Assembly (NCBI GenBank): GCA_003993805.1
Contig: RSEF01000006.1
Location: forward strand, 26,879,402 to 26,943,401
DNA: 64,000 nucleotides
Source of the DNA: Himantopus leucocephalus
Lineage: Eukaryota > Chordata > Aves > Charadriiformes > Recurvirostridae
Direction: 5' to 3'
Under the pieces are notes generated by a model. It saw only the letters and a list, made by a program, of their open reading frames with translations, was not told the origin of the DNA and did not search any database. A program made the translations under genes and the position numbers. Positions 35,008 through 47,150 of this stretch are shown here, piece by piece. Position 1 is the first letter of the stretch. The number at the start of each line of letters is the position of its first letter.

Positions 35008-38000
35008 AGGATTTTTCTTAAAATTACTCCAGAGAACAGGGTCATCATTTAAGACACTATTTGAAAGCATGTCTTCTTTTTTCTCCCTGCTTCCCATTGA
35101 CAAGGATGCCTTAGGAGACTTGCTTCCTGATTTCCATACCTCTGTCACTCCCTTAACTTGGGCAATAGCAGTATCACCCCTTCTCCCACCTTTTTGTTTT
35201 ACAAAGGGCCTTTCTTTTTTTTTTTCTGAGGTGGGTGGATGAACAGATGGCCTAGGGACCTGCCAGCACATCTGCAGAGCAGCAAGGCAACCCCAGTCAA
35301 TGAAGATGAAAAGCTAAGTGACAATTTGGCTGCTTCACCATAGTTCATCTGAAGTATTTGGTGCTATTGCAGACAATAAGCTTAGTACCCAATGGGTATG
35401 AATCTGACCTTGAAAAGTAATCCTCCCCTGTTAGGTTTCAAGCAATTCAGTAGACAAATCTTTCTATTGTAGGGCAAGAACTAGCCATCACCCAGATCCC
35501 AGGCCAGCCGTCACCAGCAACTAGACAGGTATCTCTGCATTTACTGCATTCAAATGTTACATGATTACAAGAGACACGAGTCAGTGAATCAAAGCGTACA
35601 GTGACCCACTTCATCCTCAGCATGCCTGGAAGAACGGGGCTTTATTCCCATGTGTGGTATTTTAAAATGTGTTGCCCGCATCTTAATTTCAGAAAAATAC
35701 TTTGTTGACAGACTTTTGTCCCTCCAGAGACCGACTTCAAATAAGAGATCATTTATAGAGGAAAAAGTCCATTCAGTAAGGGCTTTTTTGTACGCTCATT
35801 GGCTCCAGCAAGCCCTTTTTTTGGTCTTAATTTTTCCTTCCAGCAATTTCATATAACGTGTCTCACAATATGCCTGTCCTCCATAAACCAGACAAATCAG
35901 AGGGGACAGAAACCTGGGCATGGCAGGAATGGATTTGCTCCAGAAACTTGTGAAGGTCAGTTTGGACTTTGCTCTGAGCCCTGTGCAGTGGGATTTAGGT
36001 CAAGCATGGACAATATGGTCGTCCCCCTGAGATCTACAGTTAAATGTTTTTTCCCCGTGTGGACCTGGTAACGCTTGCTACACAGCATTGCTCTGGACTT
36101 TGTTATGCTGACTGCAGTAAATGGGTCTGCTGCTCCTGCTGTTAGTGCCACGGTAGGAACTAACATCACCTATTGAGTTTGTCAACTTTTTTATAATCAG
36201 ATACTTTCCAATGGCTGCATTATGCTTTGGGGTTTTTTGGTTAATGGCTTCCTTTCATCTCCAGCACCACCACCCATTTCTCTGCCTTCCTTACTTTTCA
36301 AATGGCATCATATCCCCACTCAGAAATTCCTACCTATGCAACCAGTCTAGTGGGAGGTGAAATTCACCCTTGCTAATTCAAAAGTGTGGAAGACGAGAAA
36401 TCTGGGTATAGAGAGTGGCCATCCTTTGCATGTTTGCATTACTGTCACAAAATTTAAGTTAAAAAAGGTCCAGGCAATGTGACCTCCCTCCTACAGAGGG
36501 TTAAAAACCATCACCTGCTGCATCTGCCTGCAGCTCAGTGACACCCTTCTGCTGAAAGCATCTTTCTTAAGCCAGGCTTTGATGCAACCTGTGAAGAAAT
36601 GGGCAGGACTCTCAGCTAATACTCCATTTATCTTGTTCCCCCCTCCCATCCCGTAGGAAAACAAACAAATGATGTTTACACTTGTTGCTTTTGTTACCTC
36701 TCTTTAGAAAATATGCTGCCATTATATATGTTTTTCTCATCATTTTTTAACAGGGACAGAATTAAGAATGAAATTGCAAGGGAGGAAAATGTTTGTAACA
36801 ACTCCATTTTTTATTTGATGAGAAATACCTCCCAAGTAAAAGGAGACATCCTTCTTGGATAAATTCCACATTTTCTGCAGAGCACAAACAGGTAAGCTGA
36901 GGTTTTGCATGGTAACCCATCATTAGTGCCCTTATTGCCCATAACCAAACAATCTCCTGTTTCTAGCAGTTAGAAAGAAACCATAAAAATATCTTTGAGT
37001 GCAATCAGGAAGGCTTCTTTTAGAACTCCAATGCCCTTTAAAAATGTAGGGGTTTTTTCTTCCCCTTTCATTTCTTTAAGTTTTTTTAAAAAATGAAGAA
37101 TACGACAGGGATTAAAATGAAAAAGGATCTGGAATCATTTTGACTGAGAGGAAAGAAATATTTGTACATTATTCATCGTACTCTCGGTTATTCATCAAAA
37201 GTTTCATTCTTCAACTAAAGTCTTTTCCTTATCTTAAAGCCACTGACATGAATATATATCACCAAGTTAAAAAGATTGAATTACACTTCTCCTGCTGCTG
37301 CTAAGATTCATGGAAGCTCAAAGCCCAGCCTAGTCCCTAGGTGTACGAAGCCAGTGCATTTTATGATTTTCGGAGAACAACGCTAACAGGGTTTGTCTCT
37401 TCATTGTGATACGGAGATGATTGAAAATGTGCCGCTGTATCGCTTGATAAAAGACCTTTGCCAAAAAGGAGAGCAGCTTTGTCATTTGAGAACATTACCC
37501 ATGGGGCTTAAGAGACCTACTTGACAGCAAAATCTCTAGCAGATTTTTTTTTTAAAGCAGTATGTTCTCCGTTGCCATTGTCGAGCAACTTGAACAAGAG
37601 AAAAGAAGGAGCTGAGGTGTGATCCATAAAATCTTCCCCAAGTATTGTATTGCCCCATGAGTACCAGGGGAACAAGTGACATTTTCTTGCACTGGTTCCT
37701 TGTGCTTGTTCAGAGGGAGAGTCACACTTGGTTCATACCACTCTGCTACACCAGCTCATGGCTTCCCAAGGTGTTGGCTGTTCCTCAGGTGCCCAGCTTT
37801 AAAATGAGCATGGGCGTAGTGGTCCGCTGCAGTACTCAGTGCAGGATGACTGCCCACCCTGCCTGACAATTTTGCAAGTGCTGGGGAGGTCTTTGCTGCC
37901 AAAGTAACACTTGGAGAACAAGGAAAGGTGGTTTAAAGTGAGTTTGGTGTGTCTAATGTGCACAGCCAAGACATGTCCTTTGCAGGATGCACTGTGCGCT

Positions 38001-39625
38001 GGCTTGAGGCAGAGATGTCTGGAGGCTCTACTCCCCAGCCATCTGCACGGTGGAAAATACACAGAGCTGTTTTTAAGTCCTGCACAGGGATCTGGGTCAG
38101 TCCCATGAACACGGCAGCCCTGTGGCAGACAGGCTGAGTTGGCTGGCACACAGGGTATGGAGCAGCCTTGCCCTGGGCAGTCTCAGCTGTCACCCCTGCC
38201 TCCTTACTACCCACCACAAGGGAGAAAGGGCTGTCCCTGGCACTGCTGCACGGCGGCATAAGCTTGGAGGCATCAACCCCAAACTCATTGAGAAGGGAAA
38301 GTAAGAAGGGCTTGCAGGTGTCCTGAATTTCCTAGTAGCTCTTGATGAGATGGGTCTTCACTAATTTTACATTTGACACACAAAGACTTAATTTTTTTCC
38401 TGATCTTCTTTAAGATGCATTAAGAGAGCCAGTTCATACCAAGGGGCCTTGAACATATGACGAACAGGAGATAAGTCCTGAGGTTCTCTCTCATACCTGT
38501 GTCGCAGGCTTCAACGCCGGTGCAAGGAGTGAGGCAGGTGTTAGTGTCTCTGCAAACACCCCAGGAACAAGGAGGCACCTCAGGGCTGCCAAAAAGATGT
38601 GACCTTCAGCAAGATGTAGCTCAGTGAAGAAAAATCCTCTTACTCCTCACAAGTGCAAATTTGGTTTAATGGCACAGTCTCTGACTCTTAAGTAGAGAGA
38701 AATTTTTCACTAAATTTGGCATGCATTTCTGGATCCAGGGCTGCCAAACAGTATGTAGTAACAAATAACAGCAACAACAACAGCAATGCAATAATATTGT
38801 CTAAGGATATCAAATTCTACGGTACAACTATTTGTTTTGGTAACAGTTCAGACCTGGGGCTATCATCAGGCATTTCACTGCACAACTGGTATATTTTATA
38901 TAAACACACAGAGCCCTCTTCAGCCAACTTCTCCTTTAGTGACCCACAAGTGCATTTTTCTGCCTGTGCAGGTGATTAGGCACCCACCAATCCTTGTTTT
39001 GCTCCATAACAAGGACAGTGTTAGATGATCTGCACTGAGCCGTACATCATTCTGCAACAACACGCCTTTGATGGGAAAATGGACCTCTGCAATTTGAGCA
39101 GGGCTGAGCTCTGACTTGCCAAGGGCACGTGGTGATAACTTGAACTGAGGGGAGCTTGGGAGAGGAGAACTGTAATTAAAATCCCCACTGAAGTTTGGGA
39201 AATCTGGATAAAATAGTGACAAATTGGCCCAGGAAAAAAATAGTGACATGGTCATTGTAATTTCAGATTAAATGGATCCAGTTTAGTGTGGTGATGGTGA
39301 GAAAGGTATTTTTATAAAATATAAAGGGCCTTAATATATGTCTTTCTTGTCCTTGGCAATTTAGCAAATGCTGGTTTTGCGTTTGCCTCCCCCAAACCAT
39401 AATACTTGCAAATTTTGCTCCCTCGTGCTGCTGTAAAGTCCAGAAAAGCAGGCCGGGTTTTAAACTCAGCCCACGTAGCCCTTTACTTACCCATTGCAAG
39501 AAACAGACTGTGAGAGGTCCAACGGGAAATCACATTTTCTGTGATTTGAATACCCTTCATTCTCCCTAAATTGTGAAGCAATGCTGGGCAAAAGGTAGCT
39601 GAGGAAGTGTGGTTTGCTCTCTAGT

Positions 39626-39650
39626 TGGTTGAGCAGCAAGGGCTCAACCA
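39626..39650. repeat. Perfect 9-bp inverted repeat, 7-nt loop
   Basis: TGGTTGAGC (39626-39634) and GCTCAACCA (39642-39650) around AGCAAGG. Confidence 0.8.
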
Positions 39651-40084
39651 GGCAGATGACCAATTAGTGAAGGCAAATAGCACAGGAGCAAACTCTTTTG
39701 AGCCAGGCTGCTGCTGCAAATGAAATGAAGGGTTATTCGGCCTGTGCCCAAAACTAAATGAGGCTGAAGTTAATCCAGCTGTCCTACCAATGCCTTCAGT
39801 ATCAATATCTGTACACGCTATACATATGCTAGTGAGTGTTATTTTTAACAAGACAAAGACTATGAGGAATTTAGAGAGGCATCTGCTTTGTTTTGAGCTC
39901 TTAAATCTCTTAATTTCCAAGACCCGTGCAAAAACCTAAGGAGGTTTCTAAAGTACACGTAAGAAAATACTGAAAATTCTTAATCGTGCCACTTCTGCTA
40001 CCACAAAATGTGCTGGTGGTAGCAGGTCCCTGAGGTGGTAAAGAAGAAGGTCACAGTCCGTCAGCTCCTGAAGCTGCAGGACTG

Positions 40085-40180
40085 GGAGGGTGGTGTAAAT
40101 CAGCGCACTGCTTTGACGCCAGTCACTCACACCGACTTTCAGAGAACTACACTGATTTATGCCAGCCCTGGCCCTGACCC
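40085..40180. mobile_element. Foldback (MITE-like) ancient amniote repeat, copy 1
   Basis: The left arm GGTGTAAATCAGCG (40092 on) is inverted against the right arm CTGATTTATGCC (40152-40163), matching 10 of 12, around an unmatched centre. The general form (inverted arms of GGTGTAAATCAG / CTGATTTACACC type) is familiar from old repeats in turtles, crocodilians and birds, but I cannot name the family. Confidence 0.5.
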
Positions 40181-41134
40181 CTTGCAGTGCTGGATTGACG
40201 TGTACTAGGCCAAAACCGGGAAAGATCTCTTCAGCAGCTGTCCTTATTTTACAAGTTAACTTTTTTCTGTTTCCTCCTTCTGAACTCTGGAGCTCTCTCT
40301 TTCCACATGAGCTGAGCTTTCTTGAAAACGATTGTTTAATGGGAACATCTGGTGTGTGAATGGAAGACTTATTCCTCCTTTTCCCTTCAGTAAATGCTCA
40401 TTGCATTCTTTAAAAGTTGATCTTTTTTTTTTTCCTTCCCCAACCAGAGAAAAAAATATGGATCATTACTTGACAGAACAGACTGTGCTCTTTAGTTACT
40501 TAATGTGTGCGGGTGTAACCTGCAAGCCATGACATAAGAGTTTTCCCCATAATTAAAAGTTTTCTGCTGTAAAGTCTTGGTTTCTGATTAAAATGTAGCG
40601 GTCCTTCCTATTGTTCAATTAGTGCTAATTAGATAGTACCTGTGCACAATACTCCTTGCAATTCAATAACCACAATCTGGGATATTTCTTTTTTGTGAGG
40701 AAAAAATCTCACAAGAAAAACCTCACAAAAAATCCTGAGTTCATTTATTTGTGTGCTGTTTAGAACTCTGGAAAATTAAAAAATGGAGAGATAAATAGGT
40801 ATTGTTAAAAATGTTATTTGCATTCATATTTTCACTTTCCTTTCCCTTCCCTCCCCTTCCATTCTCTTCCATCTTCCTGTTTGCAGTGGAGGTGTTACAG
40901 AAAGATGACCTCTGCATGGGCTTTTATAATAACTGTCTTGGTGAACATATAGTGTTTTTGGTGAGTTCATAGGCTCCGCAAAGTTGTGTTCATCCACTCC
41001 GATGGATTTTTGGGTAAGCCAGCTTTAGCTGAACACCCTGCTAGCTGAAAATAATTTACGATGATCCAATGGGAAATGCATAGGCCATATAGAAAGAGGG
41101 TATGTGCAAAGTTTTAGTGCAAGGTGCTGCACAT

Positions 41135-41216
41135 AAACACAGCTGCTCTGACACCAATAAATCACGATCACTCCCAGTAGATCTATGCTGATTTATGCCA
41201 GCCCTAGTCCTGACAT
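41135..41216. mobile_element. Foldback (MITE-like) ancient amniote repeat, copy 2
   Basis: TGATTTATGCCAGCCCT (41189-41205) is identical to 40153-40169, and 24 of 26 positions match over the longer stretch to CTGAC. An inverted-arm-like AATAAATCACGATC lies about 30 bp to the left. Confidence 0.45.
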
Positions 41217-44200
41217 GGGCAAATGGCAGTGACCCACAGTGTTGGCATGAGAAAGGTGGAGGCCCACCTTCTCAGTGTACTCAGGAATGTCTTAAATGGG
41301 GAGCTGGTATCCCTGATTTTTTTAGGACAGGGTCGTATACTCTACAGATGAAAGCAGTTGCACAAACCACACAGCAAGGAAAATAGATACCACAGGAGGG
41401 AATATCAATCTGTGCTTTGAGTTGCAGGATTCTGCTGTGGATAACCTGGTACAGTGGTGGCACTGGCTTGAAAACTGAAGTGACAGGCATTGATTCACCT
41501 AAATGCATTGAAGCCTCCAGAGAAGACAACGCAGCATCATATTTCTTATTCTAGGATCAAAGGACTATGCATTTTGGCTGAGAAAGGGTGGGGCAAACTT
41601 AAAGCACGATGTGGCAACTTGAGCTGAGTCATGAAACAGAAGCCCTTCTCTATTCTTTTGGCACAATTCATTGTTAGCCAGACAGAAAGTGATGTCAAAG
41701 TTTAGAAAATGCCATCCAGACCTCTCTGTGTCAGGTAGAATTACCCCCTTCTGCTAGTTTGGGTCAAAACTAACAAGTAAAATGATATAAAACAGCATGG
41801 CTCAGCAGCCCGTGCCACATCCACCTGCACAGCCAACCATCTGGGAAGCACTGGCTGAATCCAAGAGCTCTGCAGTTGTTCCAGTTCATTCCCAGTTAAG
41901 CCAAGCAAGGTGTACGCACCATTTGGAACTGCCTGCACAAGCTGATTGCATGACAAGCAGAAAAGAAAACTCCAGATCAGAAAGCAGAGCCTCATTGCCA
42001 GTGATTGATGTGCTATGGCACATGCAGTGCTTGTGAAGAACCCGTAGCCTCCTGTGGCTGAATGGGCTGGAGCAAGAAGCATCTTGTCTGTATATTCTTG
42101 CTCTACTTTTTTCCCGCTCTGCATTGTAAAAAAAAAAAATTGTATTTTGAATAAAGATGAGAATTTGTTAAAATCTACTTGCAGTTCCCTGCAAGGGACC
42201 TCTGAGCCCCCTGTAAATGACCTCTTGGTCTTTTGGCCTCCAGTTGTCTGAGATATTCAGAGAATCTGTGCCACATCAGCTGGGACTTTCAAATGAACCC
42301 ATGTAGCACCAGGGAAAGCCTACACAGGACTGATTAAAATACATCGACCTGGTAAGTGAGAGCTTAGCTATCTTGAAAAACAACCTCTCTAATTTTGAGG
42401 CAACGTGTCCCACTGTCTTCATTCCTGTCAGCCCATTTCCTCTTTTGCTCCGACAAGACACTGTTCTCTGTGTATGCAGCTTGCTCCCACTCCTCTTCCC
42501 TTCTACTGCTTCTCTTTTAAAAATGCAAACATTCAGCTGTTCATCAGAAGCCTGCTGTTTTCCTAGACATTTTACTCTCAGCCTTGCGACACTGGCAATT
42601 TGGATCATTTTGCTCTAAGCATATTTCATTGTGCAATTATAATTTCAGGACTGTGTCAGGTGAGTTATACAAATGACACTTTGAATGCCTCTTTGGGGTT
42701 TTTGTTTGTGTGTGGTGTTGTTTTGGTTTGCTTTTATCGAGCTTCAGTCTCAGAAATAATAGACTGCTCATTTATTTTCTGGGTTTAACAACCACCATGG
42801 TAACTATCAGAAACCGCAGTATACAATGTTACACACCTTCCTTCACTATTTGAACTCCTTCTTCTGAATTCATCATGGAAATGAGCTTGATGAGTTAGAT
42901 GCAGATAAAAGGGGGACAGAGGGGACAAAAGCTTCTCCTTCATTTTGATTTACTGACACCCGCATTTGAAGTAACAGGACTTAATGACAGTAGAGTGGCT
43001 GAGATGTTGAGATTTTCTCCCAGAAAAAAGAAGAGATGGGGAGGGTGTTCTGACCATAAACACTGGAATTTGTGCTCCCCCAGAATATCCAAACCAGGAT
43101 TATTGCTCTAAATTATGTTCAGTCAAGAACTTGGAGCAAGTCTTGGAGTCTGTTTTTAGCAGACCTTTCTCTTATAAAAAGGAACAAATGGTCTGTAGGA
43201 TGGACATATCCCTTTTAGTCTCCTCTCTTACTTTCCCCATCCCTCTAGGCAGACTTTTGCTTGTCTTTGTAGAGGTGAACATTTAGCTGGGGAAAAAAAA
43301 AATCAAACCCAAAAAACCATACCCCAACCCTTCACAACTCAATGATTTATTTCTCCAAGTGACTTGCATACTCTATCTGTGGAGCAACTCTCTACATACA
43401 AGCTTCTATTTTGCTGTTTCCCCTTAAGGGGCTATTAACTATGTAAACAACTTCAAAACAAAAAGCCTGGGCCGTTTCATTAGGGGAGACCATCTCTGCT
43501 TCCAAAGGCCTCCTGGGAAACAGGAGGAGTTCATTAAAGCCAGGGTGGTATAAAGGCTTTGTGTGCATGCAGAAATGGAACCACCATGAAACATTAATGA
43601 CCTCAGTGCATTAGCAAATCTTAAACTAGAGTAGAATTACCCTGTCTCTGGGGACTCAAGTGCACCTCCTTGGATTTTATTTTTTTAATGCTGGGGAAAA
43701 TGTAGGCTTCAAATTTTAATGTGAAGAGCAAAACACTTTGGTGGTGTGAACTGAAGAAAGCAATCAAGCTGGCCCTAGGCCAGTGACGTGCAGAAAGTAA
43801 ACATCCTAATTGTCAGCTGCTGCCATTGCTCCAGTCAGTGATATTGCCAAGACGTAGGCTGCTTAATTCATATTGCCAGATAAAGGCTCACATGATTGCT
43901 TTTCCTTTTAATTCTCCATGAAGAGAATCCACTTCTGAATCACTTTTCTTGTTTTGATAAGTAGCTGCATGTCTTGCCATTTATAAAGCACCAAAGAGAC
44001 ATTTGGCGATGTTGCGTCAACAGCAGGCAACTGTTCAGGGCAGTATTGATCCCAATGGAAATTACTGTATAGGTCTCTCCTGTGAGTTATGATCTCTACT
44101 GAAGTTGGGTGACATTTCTCCAAGGAATACTTTGTTCAGCAATGGCAGAAAAAGCGCAATTTAAAATGCAGTGAAACCCTGCAGAACAATTTATTCCGAA

Positions 44201-46879
44201 ATCTGCAAACATTATCAGCCCCTGGAAAAATATATACCCCTCTCCCTCAAGTTTCAAAATGACAGCTCAAGTTTGTTTAAAAGTTGCTACTGAAAAGAGG
44301 AGAACAAGTCTTTGTTGAGAGGTGGTGTCTTAAGCTACTTTTGAGTTCTTTTGTTTTCCTCTCTTCTTCTATCACAGGGTGCAGGGAACACATCTCACAT
44401 GGATGACAAACCTTTCAAGACTGGAGGATGTGGGGAAGCTGGGGAATGTTCCTGTGATATGGATCATTTGGGAAGAAGGCATATAGTACTGTCCACTGAT
44501 TCTCACCCTGGGAAGTGTGTGTGTCATTGGAAGGCAGGAATGGTCATCCAGGGCCGAAATAAGGGACCACCTAGCCCAGGACCCTCCTTTCCGGCAGTGG
44601 CGCTAAGCAGAGTCTTACAGAAGAGAACAAGGCAAGTCTGTCAGATACGTCCTTCCTAGTGCTCTGCATGCCTCCAACTATTATTAGCTTGGGACTTTCT
44701 GAGTCTGATGGGGTTTGTGTAACCTGTAACCCTAAAAGGATCTCTTTTCCAAGTACCTCACCAGTCTCCCTTGTCTCTGTCTGAGCCCACAGCATCCTTT
44801 GGCAAAGGATACTTCTCCCTCTAGTGCTTTGCTCAGCCTGAGAACCACTGGTCTTGAAGAGAAGCAAACTAATCTTTCTGTTTTCTCCTAATTGTTTTGA
44901 GTTACTGTTTGCAGATACACAGCTACCTTCTGATAATGAAATTTCTATGATACAACTGTCCGTTGCCTGTAGTGTATAAAGCACGTTGGGATTGCTTGAG
45001 ACAAAGAACTAATGGTTCAGTGTTATGTCTAATGTTACTTTGCCCAATGCTAACTGAGTTGCTGCTCTCTGTTCCAGTCCTAAGATTAAGGCAAAATATC
45101 AGATCCAGCCATTAGCAAGATCCATGAAGCAACCACAGTATTAACTCCCCACCTTGCCATGATGACTGAATGGTACTGGTTGGTAAGGTCAGGGTGGAGA
45201 TGAAAAATAGCTATGCCCACACACCTTTGTAAGGTGGGTAGTTGGTAGGCCAAGAGTATTAAACATTCCTTGCTATTGCAAGAGCTGAGCAACCCCGGCA
45301 AGCAGGGTATGCGCCTATGGGGAGAGAATCAGAGGGAGTATCTTTGCACTGGCAATTATTCTGAGCTCTAGTTTGATTTTACGTCTTTGTCCAGACCCAG
45401 TATTAAGAATAAACATTTTCCCCAAAAAATCCCTAGCCCTGACAAAATTAAAGCTAATGCCACAGAAAGTGCAATTTTAATTTTTCATTTACTTTTTTGG
45501 AAAAATAATGGAATTTTAAGAGTTTCTTTGTGTTTGTAAGCACATGATGTGGTGCATATCCGGTTTGTCTGAAGGACAAGTTCTTCTGGTATGAGGCAAG
45601 GCTTTTATTCTGGTTTTAAACTTTAATGTTTGTTAAAAAGTAATAATGCATCTTTGTGGCACGGGTCATGGTGGTAAATATTTAAAGGAATTGCATAAAT
45701 CTGCCCTATATCAGAGGCAAGAGTTCGGGAAGGATGCTGCCAAATTTGGAAAGGGAACTTTTTTCTTTTTGAAGTAGATAAAACATGAGTCTGCCCCCCT
45801 CTGCCTTTCCCCAGCACAAATTCTGCAGAGCAGAAGGTACTTCAGTTCCTTCAATGGAGGAGCTGAGTGTCTCTGCCATAAAGAAGCGTCAAACACAGCG
45901 GTGTCATTTTCTTTGTGATCTGTGCATGTGTGGTGCATTGATTTTTCAATGGTAGAAAGCAGATCAAGCTCTCTCTTCAATGGAGACCTCAGGAAGATAT
46001 TGTGTAAAAGTTAAAAAAAATGACAGCTTTTCTTTGCTCTTGATTCTAGCTGAGACAAACAATTAGGGGAACATGCTCAGTCTGAGCCTGCCAGTATGTG
46101 CCCTATCAACCTTTGAGTAATTCATCCAGATGGGAAGTTGGCCATAGGGTTGTTTTTGGAAGACTGATATCACATGCAGCTCATGGCACTATTAGGAAAG
46201 TCTAACTTGGGACATCCTTAGAGCAGCAGGGGCACGTTGATCCTTGGATTTCCTGGTGGTGCAAACACATGCTGGTCTTTAGCTCTCTCAAGTCCTAACC
46301 CCATTACCTGGTATAGGCAGCTAATAACTGGATGTGGCAATTTTTTCAGGTTTCAAAACTGGAGGCTTTACAGCCTCCGTTTTTTAATTCTAACTGAGGA
46401 AAACCAAGATCTAAGCTTTATTCGTATTTTTAATAATGAAAGTCATTTTTTTTTACTACTAAGTTGAAAAGGGACAGAGGGAGAGCTGGGAGGGTTGTCA
46501 CGAGCTGGGAGTCTGTACCAGTCCCTGGGCCAACATGTTCTTTGATTACACCAAGCTACTATCAAACAGAGCAAGTAGTTGGTATTTTCAAAGAGTCCGT
46601 CTTGTTGCTTGTGCAAATCACCTGTCAAGGAATAAAAAAGCCCACATACGTCAAGCCTGACTCTCTCTGTACCCCTCTTGACTTACAGGGTTGCAGTATC
46701 TACTCCAGGAACAGGCCTTGTCTTTCTGTGCTAAGTGGTGGACACCACAAGTTGCCACTTGTTTTAAGAGCTTCTCAGCTTGGCACATATTGTTAGACTC
46801 TCTTTGCAGCCATTTTCAGAAAAATTCAAGTCAGAGATATTTTCAGTGCTTCCTGAGACAGCATTTTCCATCAAAATAA
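41217..46879. other. Intergenic sequence, no gene recognised
   Basis: Nothing beyond short runs is recognised (for example an A-run at 42128-42139). Open frames are short and unsupported. Confidence 0.65.
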
Positions 46880-47150
46880 TCACAGAAATTCTGGTTCGAA
46901 GGGACCTGTGGAGGTCTGTAGTCCAACATCTCACTGAAAGCAGGACTTTCACCCGTGCTAGAGCAGGCCAGCTGTGGCTTCATGTAGACAAGTCTAGAAA
47001 GTTGCCAAGGACAGAGATCCACCACCTCTGGTGACCTGCTCCTGTGCTGCAGCAACCTCCTTGTGAAGAAATTTTGCCTGCTGTCCCACCTGAACTGACC
47101 AAGCTGAAATCTGTGGCCACTGCCCTTTGTTTTAGTAAAAGAAGCAGCTC
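46880..47150 (-). mobile_element. CR1 LINE fragment
   Basis: CAGAAATTCTGGTTCGAAGG and GACCTGTGGAGGTCTGTAGT, then CCAACATCTCACTGAAAGCA, followed by CCTCTGGTGACCTGCTCC and CTGTGGCCACTGCCCTTTG, follow the order of a reverse-complement CR1 3' region. It is diverged, and the distal end is uncertain. Confidence 0.75.

Larger units (their letters stand above)
32135..40084. other. Intergenic sequence, no gene recognised
   Basis: The first few hundred bases could be decayed ERV leader, but no gag-like frame is visible. CA/TA repeats lie at about 34955-35000, a TTTA run at about 33309-33326, and a 9-bp inverted repeat at 39626-39650. All open frames are short and look random. Confidence 0.65.

Noticed and set aside
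46880..46900. GGTTCGAA motif resembling a tRNA B box
   Set aside because: It lies inside a CR1 fragment and has no cloverleaf partners.
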